Shown: positions 1 through 11,034 of the stretch, piece after piece
Layout of the letters: every line of letters starts with the position of its first letter
Numbering within the stretch: the stretch's first letter is position 1
From: Actinomadura litoris
Lineage (GTDB): Bacteria > Actinomycetota > Actinomycetes > Streptosporangiales > Streptosporangiaceae
Reading direction: 5' to 3'
DNA: 64,000 bases
Assembly: GCF_009733595.1 (NCBI RefSeq)
Contig: NZ_WOFH01000007.1
Span: forward strand, 310,001-374,000
The notes under the pieces: model-generated
Databases searched by the model: none
Seen by the model: the letters and a program-made list of their open reading frames with translations, nothing else
What the model was told of the DNA's origin: nothing
Made by a program: the position numbers and the translations under genes

Positions 1-2173
<2,173 letters not shown>

Positions 2174-2381
2174 GGCGGGCCCCCTCGGGTGCGCGGTGCG
2201 CCCTGCCTTCCCCCCGGCGGGCGCGCTCACCCCACTGCTTGCCGCCCGCCCGCTCCGGGATGCCCAAGCCCACCCCCAGAGTGCGCAAATTCGGGTGGCC
2301 GTGAACGCGCCGCGCCCGCCCCCGGGAGTGGAACACCGGGGACGGGCGCGGGCGGAGCCCAGCGGAACCGCCAGGCGGCCG

Positions 2382-4199
2382 CTAGGACTCCAGGCGCCGG
2401 ACGAGGTCGTGGTACTCGTCCCACAGCGCCTTGGGCAGGTGGTCGCCGAACGTCTCGAAGTGCTCGGGTACCAGCGCGGCCTCCTGCTTCCAGACCTGGG
2501 TGTCGACCGTCAGCAGCGTGTCGAGGTCGGCGTCGGCGAGGTCGAGTCCGCCCGTGTCGAGCGCCTCGCGGGTCGGCAGGTGCCCGATCGGCGACTTGAC
2601 GGCGTCGGCCTGCCCGTTCAGCCGCTCGACGATCCACTTCAGCACGCGGCTGTTCTCGCCGAAGCCCGGCCAGATGAACTTGCCGTCGGCGTTCTTGCGG
2701 AACCAGTTCACGTAGTAGATCCGCGGCAGCTTCTCGGCGTCGGTGGCCTTGCCGATCTCCAGCCAGTGGCCGAAGTAGTCGCCCATGTTGTAGCCGCAGA
2801 ACGGCAGCATGGCGAACGGGTCGTGGCGCAGCTCGCCGACCGTGCCCTCGGCGGCGGCGGTCTTCTCCGAGGCGACGTTCGCCCCGAGGAACACGCCCTG
2901 CTGCCAGTCGAAGGACTCGGTGACCAGCGGGACGGCGGAGGCGCGGCGGCCGCCGAACAGGATCGCCGAGATCGGCACGCCCTTCGGGTCCTCCCACTCG
3001 TCGGCGATGATCGGGCACTGCCCGGCCGGGGTGGTGAAGCGGGCGTTGGGGTGCGCGGCGGGCGTGCCGGACTCGGGCGTCCAGTCGTTGCCCTTCCAGT
3101 CGGTCAGGTGCGCGGGGGGCTCGTCGGTGAGGCCCTCCCACCACACGTCGCCGTCGTCGGTCAGCGCGACGTTGGTGAACACGCTGTTGCCCCACAGCGT
3201 CTTCACGGCGTTGGCGTTGGTGCTCTCGCCGGTTCCGGGCGCGACGCCGAAGAACCCGGCCTCGGGGTTGATCGCGTACAGGCGGCCGTCGTCACCGAAC
3301 CGCATCCAGGCGATGTCGTCGCCGATGGTCTCGACCTTCCAGCCCGGGATGGTCGGCTCCAGCATGGCGAGGTTGGTCTTGCCGCACGCCGAGGGGAACG
3401 CCGCCGCGACGTAGCGGGTCTCCCCCTGCGGCGGGGTGAGCTTGAGGATGAGCATGTGCTCGGCCATCCAGCCCTCGTCCCGGGCCATGGTGGAGGCGAT
3501 GCGCAGCGCGTAGCACTTCTTGCCCAGCAGCGCGTTGCCGCCGTAGCCGGACCCGTAGGACCAGATCTCGCGGGTCTCGGGGAAGTGCGTGATGTACTTG
3601 GTGGAGTTGCACGGCCACTTCACGTCGGCCTGGCCCGGCTCCAGCGGGGCGCCGACCGAGTGGACGCACCTGACGAACGAGCCGCGCTCCTCGATCAGCT
3701 TCAGCGCGCCGGCGCCCATCCGCGTCATGACCCGCATCGAGACCGCGACGTAGGCGGAGTCGGTGATCTCGACGCCGAGCTGGGAGATGTTCCCGCCGAG
3801 CGGGCCCATGCAGAACGGCACCACGTACATGGTGCGGCCCTTCATACAGCCGTCGAACAGGCCGCCGAGGGTCTCGCGCATCTCGGCGGGCGCGACCCAG
3901 TTGTTGGTCGGGCCCGCGTCGGACTCCTCCTCGGAGCAGATGAACGTGCGGTCCTCGACGCGGGCGACGTCGGTCGGGTCGGAGGCGGCGTGGAAGCTGT
4001 TCGGCCGTTTGGCCGGGTCGAGCCTGGTGAACGTGCCCTGCTCGACGAGCAGGCCGGTGAGGCGCTCCCACTCCTCGTCGGAGCCGTCGCACCACTCGAC
4101 GCGGTCGGGCCTGGTCAGCTCGGCGATCCCGCGTACCCACTCAAGCAGTTCGGGGTGACCTGTCGGGGCCTGGTCGAGGCCGGGGATCTCGTGGGACAC
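2382..4199 (-). CDS. pckG: Phosphoenolpyruvate carboxykinase (GTP)
   Basis: Converts oxaloacetate plus GTP to phosphoenolpyruvate, the first committed step of gluconeogenesis; cytosolic. The 605-residue length fits the GTP-dependent family, and the product carries the kinase-1a loop FPSACGKTNLAML with the family cysteine, the N-terminal segment VEWCDGSDEEW and the FGGRR segment used in substrate binding. The start is taken as GTG 4199 because AAGGAG lies 6 nt upstream; the ATG at 4214 would place this Shine-Dalgarno inside the coding sequence. It is transcribed alone, with a 178-nt leader/promoter region that contains a TGGTCTGGACCA palindrome and a TGTGA-N6-TCACC site, suggesting carbon-source control. 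Highly confident. Confidence 0.97.
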   Translation of the reverse strand: MSHEIPGLDQAPTGHPELLEWVRGIAELTRPDRVEWCDGSDEEWERLTGLLVEQGTFTRLDPAKRPNSFHAASDPTDVARVEDRTFICSEEESDAGPTNNWVAPAEMRETLGGLFDGCMKGRTMYVVPFCMGPLGGNISQLGVEITDSAYVAVSMRVMTRMGAGALKLIEERGSFVRCVHSVGAPLEPGQADVKWPCNSTKYITHFPETREIWSYGSGYGGNALLGKKCYALRIASTMARDEGWMAEHMLILKLTPPQGETRYVAAAFPSACGKTNLAMLEPTIPGWKVETIGDDIAWMRFGDDGRLYAINPEAGFFGVAPGTGESTNANAVKTLWGNSVFTNVALTDDGDVWWEGLTDEPPAHLTDWKGNDWTPESGTPAAHPNARFTTPAGQCPIIADEWEDPKGVPISAILFGGRRASAVPLVTESFDWQQGVFLGANVASEKTAAAEGTVGELRHDPFAMLPFCGYNMGDYFGHWLEIGKATDAEKLPRIYYVNWFRKNADGKFIWPGFGENSRVLKWIVERLNGQADAVKSPIGHLPTREALDTGGLDLADADLDTLLTVDTQVWKQEAALVPEHFETFGDHLPKALWDEYHDLVRRLES

Positions 4200-4377
4200 G
4201 GGCAACTCCTTCAAGCTGTTCGCAGGATGTTTGCATGATGAACAAGACTCGCTGTTTTTGCCATTTGGTCTGGACCAATCAGGTCCCCATTTGGGTCTTC
4301 CCGTACCTTTTTGTGATTGATATCACCTGGGTACGGGCGTGCGAAGATCGGCGCGTCCGCGCCACGGTACGAGGCGA
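4200..4377 (-). promoter_or_regulatory. pckG upstream regulatory region with DasR-like and Crp-like palindromes
   Basis: This AT-richer spacer between modC and pckG holds three nested or adjacent inverted repeats. TTGGTCTGGACCAA (4265-4278) is one base from the TGGTCTAGACCA core of DasR/GntR-HutC sites known from Streptomyces. TGTGA-TTGATA-TCACC (4312-4327) matches 9 of 10 conserved positions of the Crp box. An outer pair CCCGTACC (4300-4307) and GGTACGGG (4330-4337) flanks the Crp-like site. All lie 65-140 nt upstream of the pckG start. The palindromes are seen directly; the regulators are inferred from similarity to known boxes. Confidence 0.55.
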
Positions 4378-5448
4378 TCAAGCTGGGTAAACGTGGGTCT
4401 CGGTGGCCTTCACGGCCGCCCATATCAGGCTGCCCTCCGACAATTGCAGCTCCGCGACGGCGGCCGGTGTGACCTCGGCGACCGCCGGGAAAGGCGGGCC
4501 CGAGAGCTGCACCCGGACGCGGTCTCCCTGCCGTTCGACGGCGGTCACGCGGGCGCGCCACAGGTTGCGGGGGCTGCCGTCGGGACGCGTCCGGTACAGC
4601 GCCACCGAGGATGGCGCGAAGGCCAGGAAGACCTCACCATCAAGTGAGTCCACAGTGTCCAGCGTTTCGGGACCCTCGCCGACCAGGACCGTTCCCGCCT
4701 CCGCGCGGCCCCGGTACAGGTTCAGCCCGACCAGACGGGCGACGTAGTCGGTGCGGGGGCGGCGCGCGACCTCCGCCGGAGTGCCCTGCTGGACGAGCCG
4801 GCCGTCCTCCACGACGACGAGCCGGTCGGCGAGCACCATCGCGTCCAGCGGGTCGTGGGTGACCAGGACGGTCGCGCCGGTGAACCCGGCCAGATGGCGG
4901 CGCAGCGCGGCGCGGATCTCCAGGCGCGTGTGGGCGTCGAGCGCGGCGAGCGGCTCGTCCAGCAGGAGCAGCCGGGGCTCGACGGCCAGCGCGCGGGCGA
5001 GCGCGACCCGCTGCGCCTGCCCGCCCGACAGCGCGCCAGGACGGGACGCGGCGTGCTCGGCGAGCCCGACCCGCTCCAGCCATCCGGCGGCGCGGCGGCG
5101 GGCGGCGCGGCGCCCCTCACCCCGGCAGCGCGGCCCGAACGCGACGTTGTCGAGGGCGCTGAGGTGCGGGAACAGCAGGTAGTCCTGGAAGACCATGCCG
5201 ATCCCGCGGCGCTCGGACGGCAGCGGGCGCAGGTCCGCCCCGTCCACCCGCAGGTGCCCGCCCGATGTCGCGACGAGCCCGGCGAGCGCCCGCAGCGCGG
5301 TGCTCTTGCCCGCGCCGTTCGGGCCGAGCAGCGCCACGACCTCGCCGGGCGCGGCGGTGAGCGCGAGGTCGAGGTCGAAGGCGCCGCGCCGCACGACGAG
5401 CCGCGCGTCCAGCCCCTCGGCGGCCCCGCCCGCCGCCCCGGCGGTCAT
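4378..5448 (-). CDS. modC: Molybdate ABC transporter ATP-binding protein ModC
   Basis: Nucleotide-binding subunit that powers molybdate import at the inner face of the membrane. The 356-residue product has Walker A GPNGAGKST, Q-loop, signature LSGGQ, Walker B LLLLDEPLAALD and the H-loop HDPLDA, followed by a C-terminal MOP/TOBE-like region (about 290-356) that binds oxyanion in ModC proteins. Its ATG overlaps the modB stop in an ATGA junction, so the two are translationally coupled. It is the last gene of a tight modABC operon. Related tungstate or sulfate ATPases are similar, but the neighbouring ModA and TOBE regulator favour molybdate. Confidence 0.93.
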   Translation of the reverse strand: MTAGAAGGAAEGLDARLVVRRGAFDLDLALTAAPGEVVALLGPNGAGKSTALRALAGLVATSGGHLRVDGADLRPLPSERRGIGMVFQDYLLFPHLSALDNVAFGPRCRGEGRRAARRRAAGWLERVGLAEHAASRPGALSGGQAQRVALARALAVEPRLLLLDEPLAALDAHTRLEIRAALRRHLAGFTGATVLVTHDPLDAMVLADRLVVVEDGRLVQQGTPAEVARRPRTDYVARLVGLNLYRGRAEAGTVLVGEGPETLDTVDSLDGEVFLAFAPSSVALYRTRPDGSPRNLWRARVTAVERQGDRVRVQLSGPPFPAVAEVTPAAVAELQLSEGSLIWAAVKATETHVYPA

Positions 5449-6263
5449 GAGGTGCCCACCCACCGGTCCCGCAGCGCGGCGAGCACCAGCACCGAGACCG
5501 CGAGCAGCACGAGGCTCAGCACGATCGCGGCCTGCGGGTCGGTCTCCAGCGCCAGGTAGACCGCCAGCGGCATCGTCTGCGTCCGGCCGGGGAAGTTGCC
5601 CGCGAACGTGATCGTCGCGCCGAACTCGCCGAGCGCCCGCGCCCAGCACAGGATCGCGCCCGCCGCCACGCCGGGCGCGACGAGCGGCAGCGTGACCCGG
5701 CGGAAGATCGTCCAGCGGGTGGCGCCGAGCGTCGCGGCGGCCTCCTCGTAGCGCAGGTCGGCGGCGCGCAGCGCGCCCTCGACGCTGATCACCAGGAACG
5801 GCATCGCGACGAACGTCTCGGCGAGCACGACCCCGGCGGTGGTGAACGGGAACGTGAGGCCGAAGGCGTCGTCCAGCCAGCCGCCGACGAGGCCGCGCCG
5901 GCCGAGCACCAGCAGCAGCGCGACGCCGCCGACGACCGGGGGCAGCACCAGCGGCACCGTCACCAGCGCGCGGACGAGCCGCGCCCCGGGGAACGGGACG
6001 CGCGCCAGCACCCATGCCAGCGGCACCCCGAACAGCACGCACAGCGCGGTGGCGAGGGTGGCGCTGAGCAGGGAGAGCCGCAGCGCCTCCAGGACCTGCC
6101 CCTGCACGAGGCGGGTCCCGAGCGTGGACCACGGCGCGCGGACGAGCAGCCCCACCAGCGGCAGCACCAGGAACGCGAGCCCGACGAGCGCGGGCGCCAC
6201 CAGGACCCACGGCGGACGGCCCGGCGGCCGGTCGCCTTCGCGAGCGCGACCGCGCGGGCTCAC
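5445..6263 (-). CDS. modB: Molybdate ABC transporter permease ModB
   Basis: Integral membrane permease for molybdate. The 272-residue product has about six hydrophobic segments (first at about 17-37, last at 245-265) and the cytoplasmic EAA-type loop EEAAATLGATRWTIFRRVTLP that contacts ModC, plus the ALGEFGATITFAGNFPGRTQT segment typical of ModB. The GTG start at 6263 overlaps the modA stop as GTGA, and the 3' end overlaps modC as ATGA, so expression is coupled through the operon. A longer reading frame extends upstream but would overlap modA in another frame, so the short start is preferred. Confidence 0.93.
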   Translation of the reverse strand: MSPRGRAREGDRPPGRPPWVLVAPALVGLAFLVLPLVGLLVRAPWSTLGTRLVQGQVLEALRLSLLSATLATALCVLFGVPLAWVLARVPFPGARLVRALVTVPLVLPPVVGGVALLLVLGRRGLVGGWLDDAFGLTFPFTTAGVVLAETFVAMPFLVISVEGALRAADLRYEEAAATLGATRWTIFRRVTLPLVAPGVAAGAILCWARALGEFGATITFAGNFPGRTQTMPLAVYLALETDPQAAIVLSLVLLAVSVLVLAALRDRWVGTS

Positions 6264-7030
6264 GGCGACTCGAACCCCGCGCCGGTCAGCGCGGCCTTCC
6301 CCTGCGGCCCGAGCACCAGCGCGACGAACTCCCCGGCCAGCGCGGCCTCGGGAGCCCCGGCGACCTCCGCGATCGGATAGTCGTTGACCGCCCGCGCCGA
6401 CTCGGGGAACTCGACGCCCTTCACCTGCGGCGCCGCCGCCCTCGCGTCGGTGCGGTAGACGAGCCCGGCGTCGGCCTCGCCCAGCCGCACCTTGGTCAGC
6501 ACGGCCTTGACGTCCCGCTCCCGCGACACCGGCCTGACCGTGACCTTCGCCGCGTCCAGCGCCTTCGTCGCGGCGGCGCCGCAGGGCACCTGCTCCGCGC
6601 ACAGCACGACCTTGAGGCCGGGCCGGGCCAGGTCGCGCACCGCGCCCACCCTGCCGGGGTCGTCCTTCGGGACGGCGATGACCAGGCGGTTCCTGGTGAA
6701 CACGCGCGGCGTCCCGGCGGCGTCGCCCGCGTCGGCGACGGTCTTCATCGTGGCGGGGCTGGCGGCGGCGAACACGTCCGCGGGCGCGCCCTGCGTGATC
6801 TGCTGAGCCAGCGTCGAGCTGGCGCCGAAGTTGAACCTGACCTTCACACCGGGGTGGGACGCCTCGAACCGCTTCCCGAGCGCGGTGAACGTCTCGGTGA
6901 GCGAGGCGGCGGCGAACACCGTCAGCGTCCCGCCGCCGCCCGAGGCGTCGGAACCGCCGGTGTCACCGCATCCCGCCGCCGCGACCGGTAGCAGGCAGGC
7001 CGCGACGGCGGCCGGAACGCGCTTGCGCAC
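6260..7030 (-). CDS. modA: Molybdate-binding lipoprotein ModA
   Basis: Extracytoplasmic molybdate receptor, anchored by lipidation. The 256-residue precursor starts with a charged VRKR segment, a hydrophobic stretch and lipobox AAAGC (Cys near residue 21), followed by a Gly/Ser linker. The mature part reads TVFAAASLTETFTALGKRFE, as in ModA/WtpA-type solute-binding proteins, with a FGASSTLAQQI anion-binding segment and ADVFAAA. The GTG start at 7030 has GGGAGGG about 6 nt upstream; a TTG 15 nt earlier is less likely. First structural gene of modABC, 47 nt downstream of the HTH-TOBE gene. Confidence 0.95.
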   Translation of the reverse strand: MRKRVPAAVAACLLPVAAAGCGDTGGSDASGGGGTLTVFAAASLTETFTALGKRFEASHPGVKVRFNFGASSTLAQQITQGAPADVFAAASPATMKTVADAGDAAGTPRVFTRNRLVIAVPKDDPGRVGAVRDLARPGLKVVLCAEQVPCGAAATKALDAAKVTVRPVSRERDVKAVLTKVRLGEADAGLVYRTDARAAAPQVKGVEFPESARAVNDYPIAEVAGAPEAALAGEFVALVLGPQGKAALTGAGFESP

Positions 7031-7077
7031 GAGTGTCCCTCCCAAGACCTCGGACCTCCCTCAGACCTCGACGACCC

Positions 7078-7473
7078 TCAGACCTCGACGACGACGTTCG
7101 TGGACTTCACGACGGCCTCGACGACGACCCCGGCGCGCAGGCCCAGCTCGTCCGCCGCCTCCCGGCTCATCAGCGACACCACGCGGAACGGCCCCGCCTG
7201 GATCTCGACCTGGGCCATCACGCCGTCCCTGACGACCTCGGTGACGATGCCGCGCATCCGGTTGCGCGCCGAGGAGAACCGCTCGCCGGTGCCGGACGCC
7301 GCGTCCCGGCGCGCCTGGTCGCGCACGAACGCGGCCAGTTCCTCCCCCGGCACCCGCCGGTGCCCGTGCTCGTCGCGCTCGGCGGGCAGGCGCCCGCCGT
7401 CCACCCACCGGCGGACGGTGTCGGCGCTGACCCCGAGCAGCGCGGCCGCCTCGCTGATCCTGAACGTCGTCAC
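7078..7473 (-). CDS. HTH (MerR/excisionase-type) plus TOBE molybdate-responsive regulator
   Basis: A 131-residue protein with an N-terminal helix-turn-helix of the MerR/excisionase type (FRISEAAALLGVSADTVRRW, residues 4-23) and a C-terminal TOBE/MOP domain (about 72-131, RGIVTEVVRDGVMAQVEI ... VVEAVVKSTNVVVEV). TOBE domains bind molybdate or tungstate, so this is probably the local molybdate-sensing regulator or storage protein. It heads the mod operon. The GTG start at 7473 lies 18 nt from a perfect CGCATATGCG palindrome that may be an autoregulatory site. It is not a classical ModE, which has a different HTH. Confidence 0.85.
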   Translation of the reverse strand: MTTFRISEAAALLGVSADTVRRWVDGGRLPAERDEHGHRRVPGEELAAFVRDQARRDAASGTGERFSSARNRMRGIVTEVVRDGVMAQVEIQAGPFRVVSLMSREAADELGLRAGVVVEAVVKSTNVVVEV

Positions 7474-7490
7474 GGGGCAAGCCTAGCCCT

Positions 7491-7510
7491 TCGCATATGC
7501 GAGGCATATC
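7491..7510 (-). promoter_or_regulatory. Putative operator/promoter of the HTH-TOBE-modABC operon
   Basis: A perfect palindrome CGCATATGCG (7492-7501) is followed directly by a second GCATAT (7504-7509). Both lie within 40 nt of the GTG start at 7473 and just upstream of its leader. The repeated GCATAT half-sites could bind the HTH protein encoded immediately downstream; a TATG-like -10 element may overlap. Seen directly; function inferred. Confidence 0.4.
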
Positions 7511-7649
7511 CGGCTTCTTCCGTGTGTATGCCCGGTAAGGCGATCGAAACATCCGGCAGATGCGAGGGTGGCGGCGGCGCGATTGACCTGAAGCCCGCTT
7601 GAGGTCCTACCGTCGGTGCCGTTGGCGAAGCATCGAGGGAGGCCCACCC

Positions 7650-8114
7650 ATGACGAACCCGTTCACCGAGCCGGAGACCGCCTACCTGGCCGGGCAGGCG
7701 CTCGGACGGCTGTCCACGATCGGCCCGGACGGCGAACCCCACGTCCGTCCCGTCGGGTTCCGGCTCAACGACGACGGCACGATCGACATCGGCGGGCCGG
7801 ACAACGCCGCCAGCCGCAAGTACCGCAACATCCAGGCCGACCCCCGGGTGTCGTTCCTCGTCGACGACCTGACCGCCCCCGACGACCCGGACGCGGTCAA
7901 GCCCGGCTGGGGGCGCGGCGTCGAGGTGCGCGGCCGCGCCGAGTTCGTGAAGGGCCGGATGCACATCGGCGAGGGGTACTTCAGCGACGACCTGATCCGG
8001 ATCCGGCCCGTCCGGGTGATCAGCTGGCATCTCGACCCCGCCGGGCCCGACCAGCACGCGCGGACCGTCGCGCCGCCCGACACCGGCGCGCTTGGGTCGG
8101 TCAACGCCGGGTAA
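7650..8114 (+). CDS. PPOX-class F420-dependent oxidoreductase
   Basis: A 154-residue split-barrel flavin/deazaflavin-binding protein of the pyridoxamine-phosphate-oxidase superfamily. The sequence shows the family opening YLAGQALGRLSTIGPDGEPHVRPVGF and the later NIQADPRVSFLVDD segment. Length and the C-terminal RPVRVISWHLD are typical of the actinobacterial F420-dependent branch; cofactor choice is inferred from family, not proven. The ATG at 7650 is preceded by GAGGGAGG about 6 nt upstream. Monocistronic or leading the small membrane protein gene that starts 46 nt later. Confidence 0.85.
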   Translation: MTNPFTEPETAYLAGQALGRLSTIGPDGEPHVRPVGFRLNDDGTIDIGGPDNAASRKYRNIQADPRVSFLVDDLTAPDDPDAVKPGWGRGVEVRGRAEFVKGRMHIGEGYFSDDLIRIRPVRVISWHLDPAGPDQHARTVAPPDTGALGSVNAG

Positions 8115-8160
8115 AGGGGGATTCAAGCGACATCACCTCGCCCGGTCAGGAGGAACGATC

Positions 8161-8829
8161 ATGGCTGGGACCATGCGGGTCCCGCGCGGACGCGGCGCGC
8201 TCGGCGGCGTACTGCTGGTGCTGCTCGGCACGTGGGGCGGCCTGCTGCCCTTCGTCGGGCCCTACCTCGACTTCGGGTTCGCGCCCGACGACGCGTGGGT
8301 CTACGACTCCGACCGGCTGCAGCTCAGCGTCGCGCCCGGCGCGGCGACGGCGCTCGGCGGGCTGGTCGTCCTGGTCACGGCGAGCCGGGTGCTCGCGGTG
8401 CTCGGCGCGTGGCTGGCGGTGCTGGGCGGCGCGTGGTTCGCCGTCGGCGGCCCGGTCGCGGCGCTGTGGGACGTCCCGGGCGTCGGCGCGCCCCTCGGCA
8501 CCGAGCAGGGCCGGCGGGTCGCCGAGCAGCTCGCCGGGTTCACCGGGCTCGGCGTCGCCGTCGTGCTCGTCGCGGCGCTGACGCTCGGCCGGTTCACGGT
8601 GCGCGGGGCCCCGCCGGCCGGCTCCGAGCGCGACGAGGAGGAACGCCCCTCGTCAGGGACGACGCAGCCGCTGGTGTACGGCCGGTACGCCCGGGAGACC
8701 CCGCCGCCCTCGCTCGGCACGCGCCCGGCGCCCCCGCCCGGTCCGCCGGGGTCGCAGGAGCCGCCGGGCCTGACCGGGTTCCCGCCGCGCGACCAGCGGG
8801 TCGCGGGCGACCGGCGCGAGGACCGCTAG
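8161..8829 (+). CDS. Small membrane protein with proline-rich cytoplasmic tail, function unknown
   Basis: The 222-residue product has four hydrophobic segments (about 12-30, 58-78, 82-102, 125-147) and then a charged, proline-rich tail from about residue 155 (repeats of PPPS, PPPG, PPG). I do not recognise a characterised family; similar proteins are common near core genes in actinobacteria. Start ATG 8161 is fixed by AGGAGG with 7-nt spacing, although the frame stays open further upstream. It converges on der, with 15 nt between stops. Confidence 0.75.
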   Translation: MAGTMRVPRGRGALGGVLLVLLGTWGGLLPFVGPYLDFGFAPDDAWVYDSDRLQLSVAPGAATALGGLVVLVTASRVLAVLGAWLAVLGGAWFAVGGPVAALWDVPGVGAPLGTEQGRRVAEQLAGFTGLGVAVVLVAALTLGRFTVRGAPPAGSERDEEERPSSGTTQPLVYGRYARETPPPSLGTRPAPPPGPPGSQEPPGLTGFPPRDQRVAGDRREDR

Positions 8830-8844
8830 CCGCGCGCCGGCCCG

Positions 8845-10236
8845 CTACTTCTTGGGCTTGCCGCGCTTCTCGCGGATCTTCATCGTGATGTCGAGCGGCG
8901 TGCCCGCGAAGCCGAACTCCTCGCGCAGCCGCCGCTCGATGAACCGCCGGTAGCCCTCCTCCAGGAACCCGGAGGTGAACAGCACGAACCTCGGCGGCCG
9001 CACCCCCGCCTGCGTCGCGAACAGCACGCGCGGCTGCTTGCCGCCGCGCACCGGGTGCGGGTGGGAGTTGACCAGGTCGGCGAAGAACTGGTTGAGCTTG
9101 GACGTCGGGACGCGGGTGCCCCAGCCCTCCAGCGCCGTCTCGATGCCGGGCACCAGCTTCTCCATGTGCCGGCCGGTCTTGGCGGAGATGTTGACGCGGG
9201 GCGCCCAGCGGGCGTTGTGGAGCTGCCGGTCGATCTCGCGCTCCAGGTAGTGGCGGCGCTCCTCGTCCAGCAGGTCCCACTTGTTGTAGGCGACGACGAG
9301 CGCCCGGCCCGACTCGACCACCATCGAGATGATCCGCAGGTCCTGCTCGGCGAGCGGCTCGGCCGCGTCCACCAGCACGACCGCGACCTCGGCGCGCTCC
9401 AGCGCCGACTGCGTCCGCAGCGTCGCGTAGAAGTCGGCGCCCTGGTTCTCGCGGTGCCGCCGCCGGATCCCGGCCGTGTCGATGAACCGCCAGGTCTGCC
9501 CGCCCAGCTCGATCAGCTCGTCGACCGGGTCGCGGGTCGTGCCCGCGACCGCGTCGACCACCGCGCGCTGCTCCCCCGCCAGCTGGTTCAGCAGGCTGGA
9601 CTTGCCGACGTTCGGACGGCCGAGCAGCGCGATCCGGCGCGGACCGCCGCTCTCGCCGAACGTCTCGGCCGGGGCCTGCTCGGGCAGCGCCTCCAGCACC
9701 GCGTCGAGCAGGTCGCCCGAGCCGCGCCCGTGCAGGGCGCTGACCGGGTGCGGCTCGCCGATGCCGAGCGACCACAGCAGCGCCGCGTCGGCCTCGGCGC
9801 CGATGTCGTCGACCTTGTTGGCAACCAGCACCACCGGCTTGCCCGACCGGCGCAGGATCTCGACCACGGCCTCGTCGACGTCGGTCGCGCCGACGGTCGC
9901 GTCGACCACGAACATCACCACGTCGGCCAGGTCGACCGCGAGCCGCGCCTGCTCGGCGATCGCGGCGGCGAGGCCGGAGGAGTCCGGCAGCCAGCCGCCC
10001 GTGTCGACCACCGTGAACCGGCGCCCCGACCAGGTCGCGTCGTAGGCGACCCGGTCGCGGGTGACGCCCGGCACGTCCTCCACGACCGCCTCGCGGCGGC
10101 CGAGGATCCGGTTGACCAGGGTGGACTTGCCGACGTTCGGCCGCCCGACCACCGCCACGACCGGCGCCGGGCCCTCGTCGGGCGCGATGTCCTCGACGAC
10201 GCCGACGGTCTCGATCTCGTATTCGCTCACTGTCAT
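8845..10236 (-). CDS. der: Ribosome biogenesis GTPase Der (EngA)
   Basis: Tandem-GTPase that assists 50S subunit maturation in the cytosol. The 463-residue product contains two complete G domains, with P-loops GRPNVGKST (about 32) and GRPNVGKSS (about 206), each with NKxD motifs (NKVD, NKWD), then the C-terminal KH-like domain ending in EKRGKPKK. Length fits the family with a short acidic N-terminal extension typical of actinobacteria. It lies directly downstream of cmk (26-nt gap), the usual cmk-der order. Confidence 0.98.
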   Translation of the reverse strand: MTVSEYEIETVGVVEDIAPDEGPAPVVAVVGRPNVGKSTLVNRILGRREAVVEDVPGVTRDRVAYDATWSGRRFTVVDTGGWLPDSSGLAAAIAEQARLAVDLADVVMFVVDATVGATDVDEAVVEILRRSGKPVVLVANKVDDIGAEADAALLWSLGIGEPHPVSALHGRGSGDLLDAVLEALPEQAPAETFGESGGPRRIALLGRPNVGKSSLLNQLAGEQRAVVDAVAGTTRDPVDELIELGGQTWRFIDTAGIRRRHRENQGADFYATLRTQSALERAEVAVVLVDAAEPLAEQDLRIISMVVESGRALVVAYNKWDLLDEERRHYLEREIDRQLHNARWAPRVNISAKTGRHMEKLVPGIETALEGWGTRVPTSKLNQFFADLVNSHPHPVRGGKQPRVLFATQAGVRPPRFVLFTSGFLEEGYRRFIERRLREEFGFAGTPLDITMKIREKRGKPKK

Positions 10237-10262
10237 CGTCCCCGCGGTGGCCTGCGGCCCCG

Positions 10263-10925
10263 CTACTCCCGCTCCTTCACGAGGCGGACGACCGCCTCGA
10301 TGACCTCGTCGAGCCCCAGCTCGGTCGAGTCGATCTCCTGGGCGTCGGCCGCCTTGGTCAGCGGCGAGGCCGCGCGGGTGGAGTCGATCCGGTCCCGCCG
10401 GGCCTGCTCGGCCCGCGTCACGGTCACCGACGCGCCCGGGTCGGCGGCCAGATCACCGGCCCGGCGCCTGGCCCGCACCTCCTCGCTCGCGGTGAGGTAC
10501 ACCTTGACCTGGGCGTCCGGTGCGACGACCGTGCCGATGTCGCGCCCCTCCACCACGATCCCGCCGATACCGATGATCTCACGTTGCAGTTGCACGAGCC
10601 GCGTCCGCACCGCCGGGACGGAGCTGACCGCGCTCACCGCGTTCGTCACCTCGCGGGTGCGGATCGGGCCCGACACGTCCGCGCCGTCCACGGTGATCGT
10701 GGGCGCGGCGGGGTCGGTGCCCGAGTCCAGGACGGGGTCCATCGCGCGGGCGGCGACGGCGGCCGGGTCCTCGACCGGCACGCCCTCGCGCAGCATCCAC
10801 CACGTCATGGCGCGGTACATGGCGCCGGTGTCGAGGTAGCGCAGGCCGAGCGCGCGGGCGACCCCCTTGGACGCGCTGGACTTCCCGGACCCGGACGGGC
10901 CGTCCATGGCGATGACGATCGGCAC
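10263..10925 (-). CDS. cmk: Cytidylate kinase
   Basis: Phosphorylates CMP/dCMP with ATP in pyrimidine nucleotide recycling. The 220 residues carry the P-loop AMDGPSGSGKSS, the RYLDTGAMYR nucleoside-monophosphate-binding segment, VVEGRDIGTVV and the LID-region RARRR. GTG 10925 is preferred over the longer frame because GAGGGAG lies about 6 nt upstream and the family begins just before the P-loop. It is followed by der; tyrA lies 109 nt upstream on the same strand. Confidence 0.97.
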   Translation of the reverse strand: MPIVIAMDGPSGSGKSSASKGVARALGLRYLDTGAMYRAMTWWMLREGVPVEDPAAVAARAMDPVLDSGTDPAAPTITVDGADVSGPIRTREVTNAVSAVSSVPAVRTRLVQLQREIIGIGGIVVEGRDIGTVVAPDAQVKVYLTASEEVRARRRAGDLAADPGASVTVTRAEQARRDRIDSTRAASPLTKAADAQEIDSTELGLDEVIEAVVRLVKERE

Positions 10926-11034
10926 GATCGCTCCCTCTCTTGGCGTCGTTGGTCCCTGCGAGGCCCAGCGCATCAGGCTACCGGCCTGGGACGACCGGTG
11001 AGACCGGTTGGCCCCGGCCGGGCGCGCGGACCGG

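Noticed and set aside
4300..4337. Intrinsic terminator after modC
   Set aside because: The CCCGTACC/GGTACGGG stem has a 22-nt interior and no T run on the modC-sense strand; the nested Crp-like box makes a regulatory role for pckG likelier.
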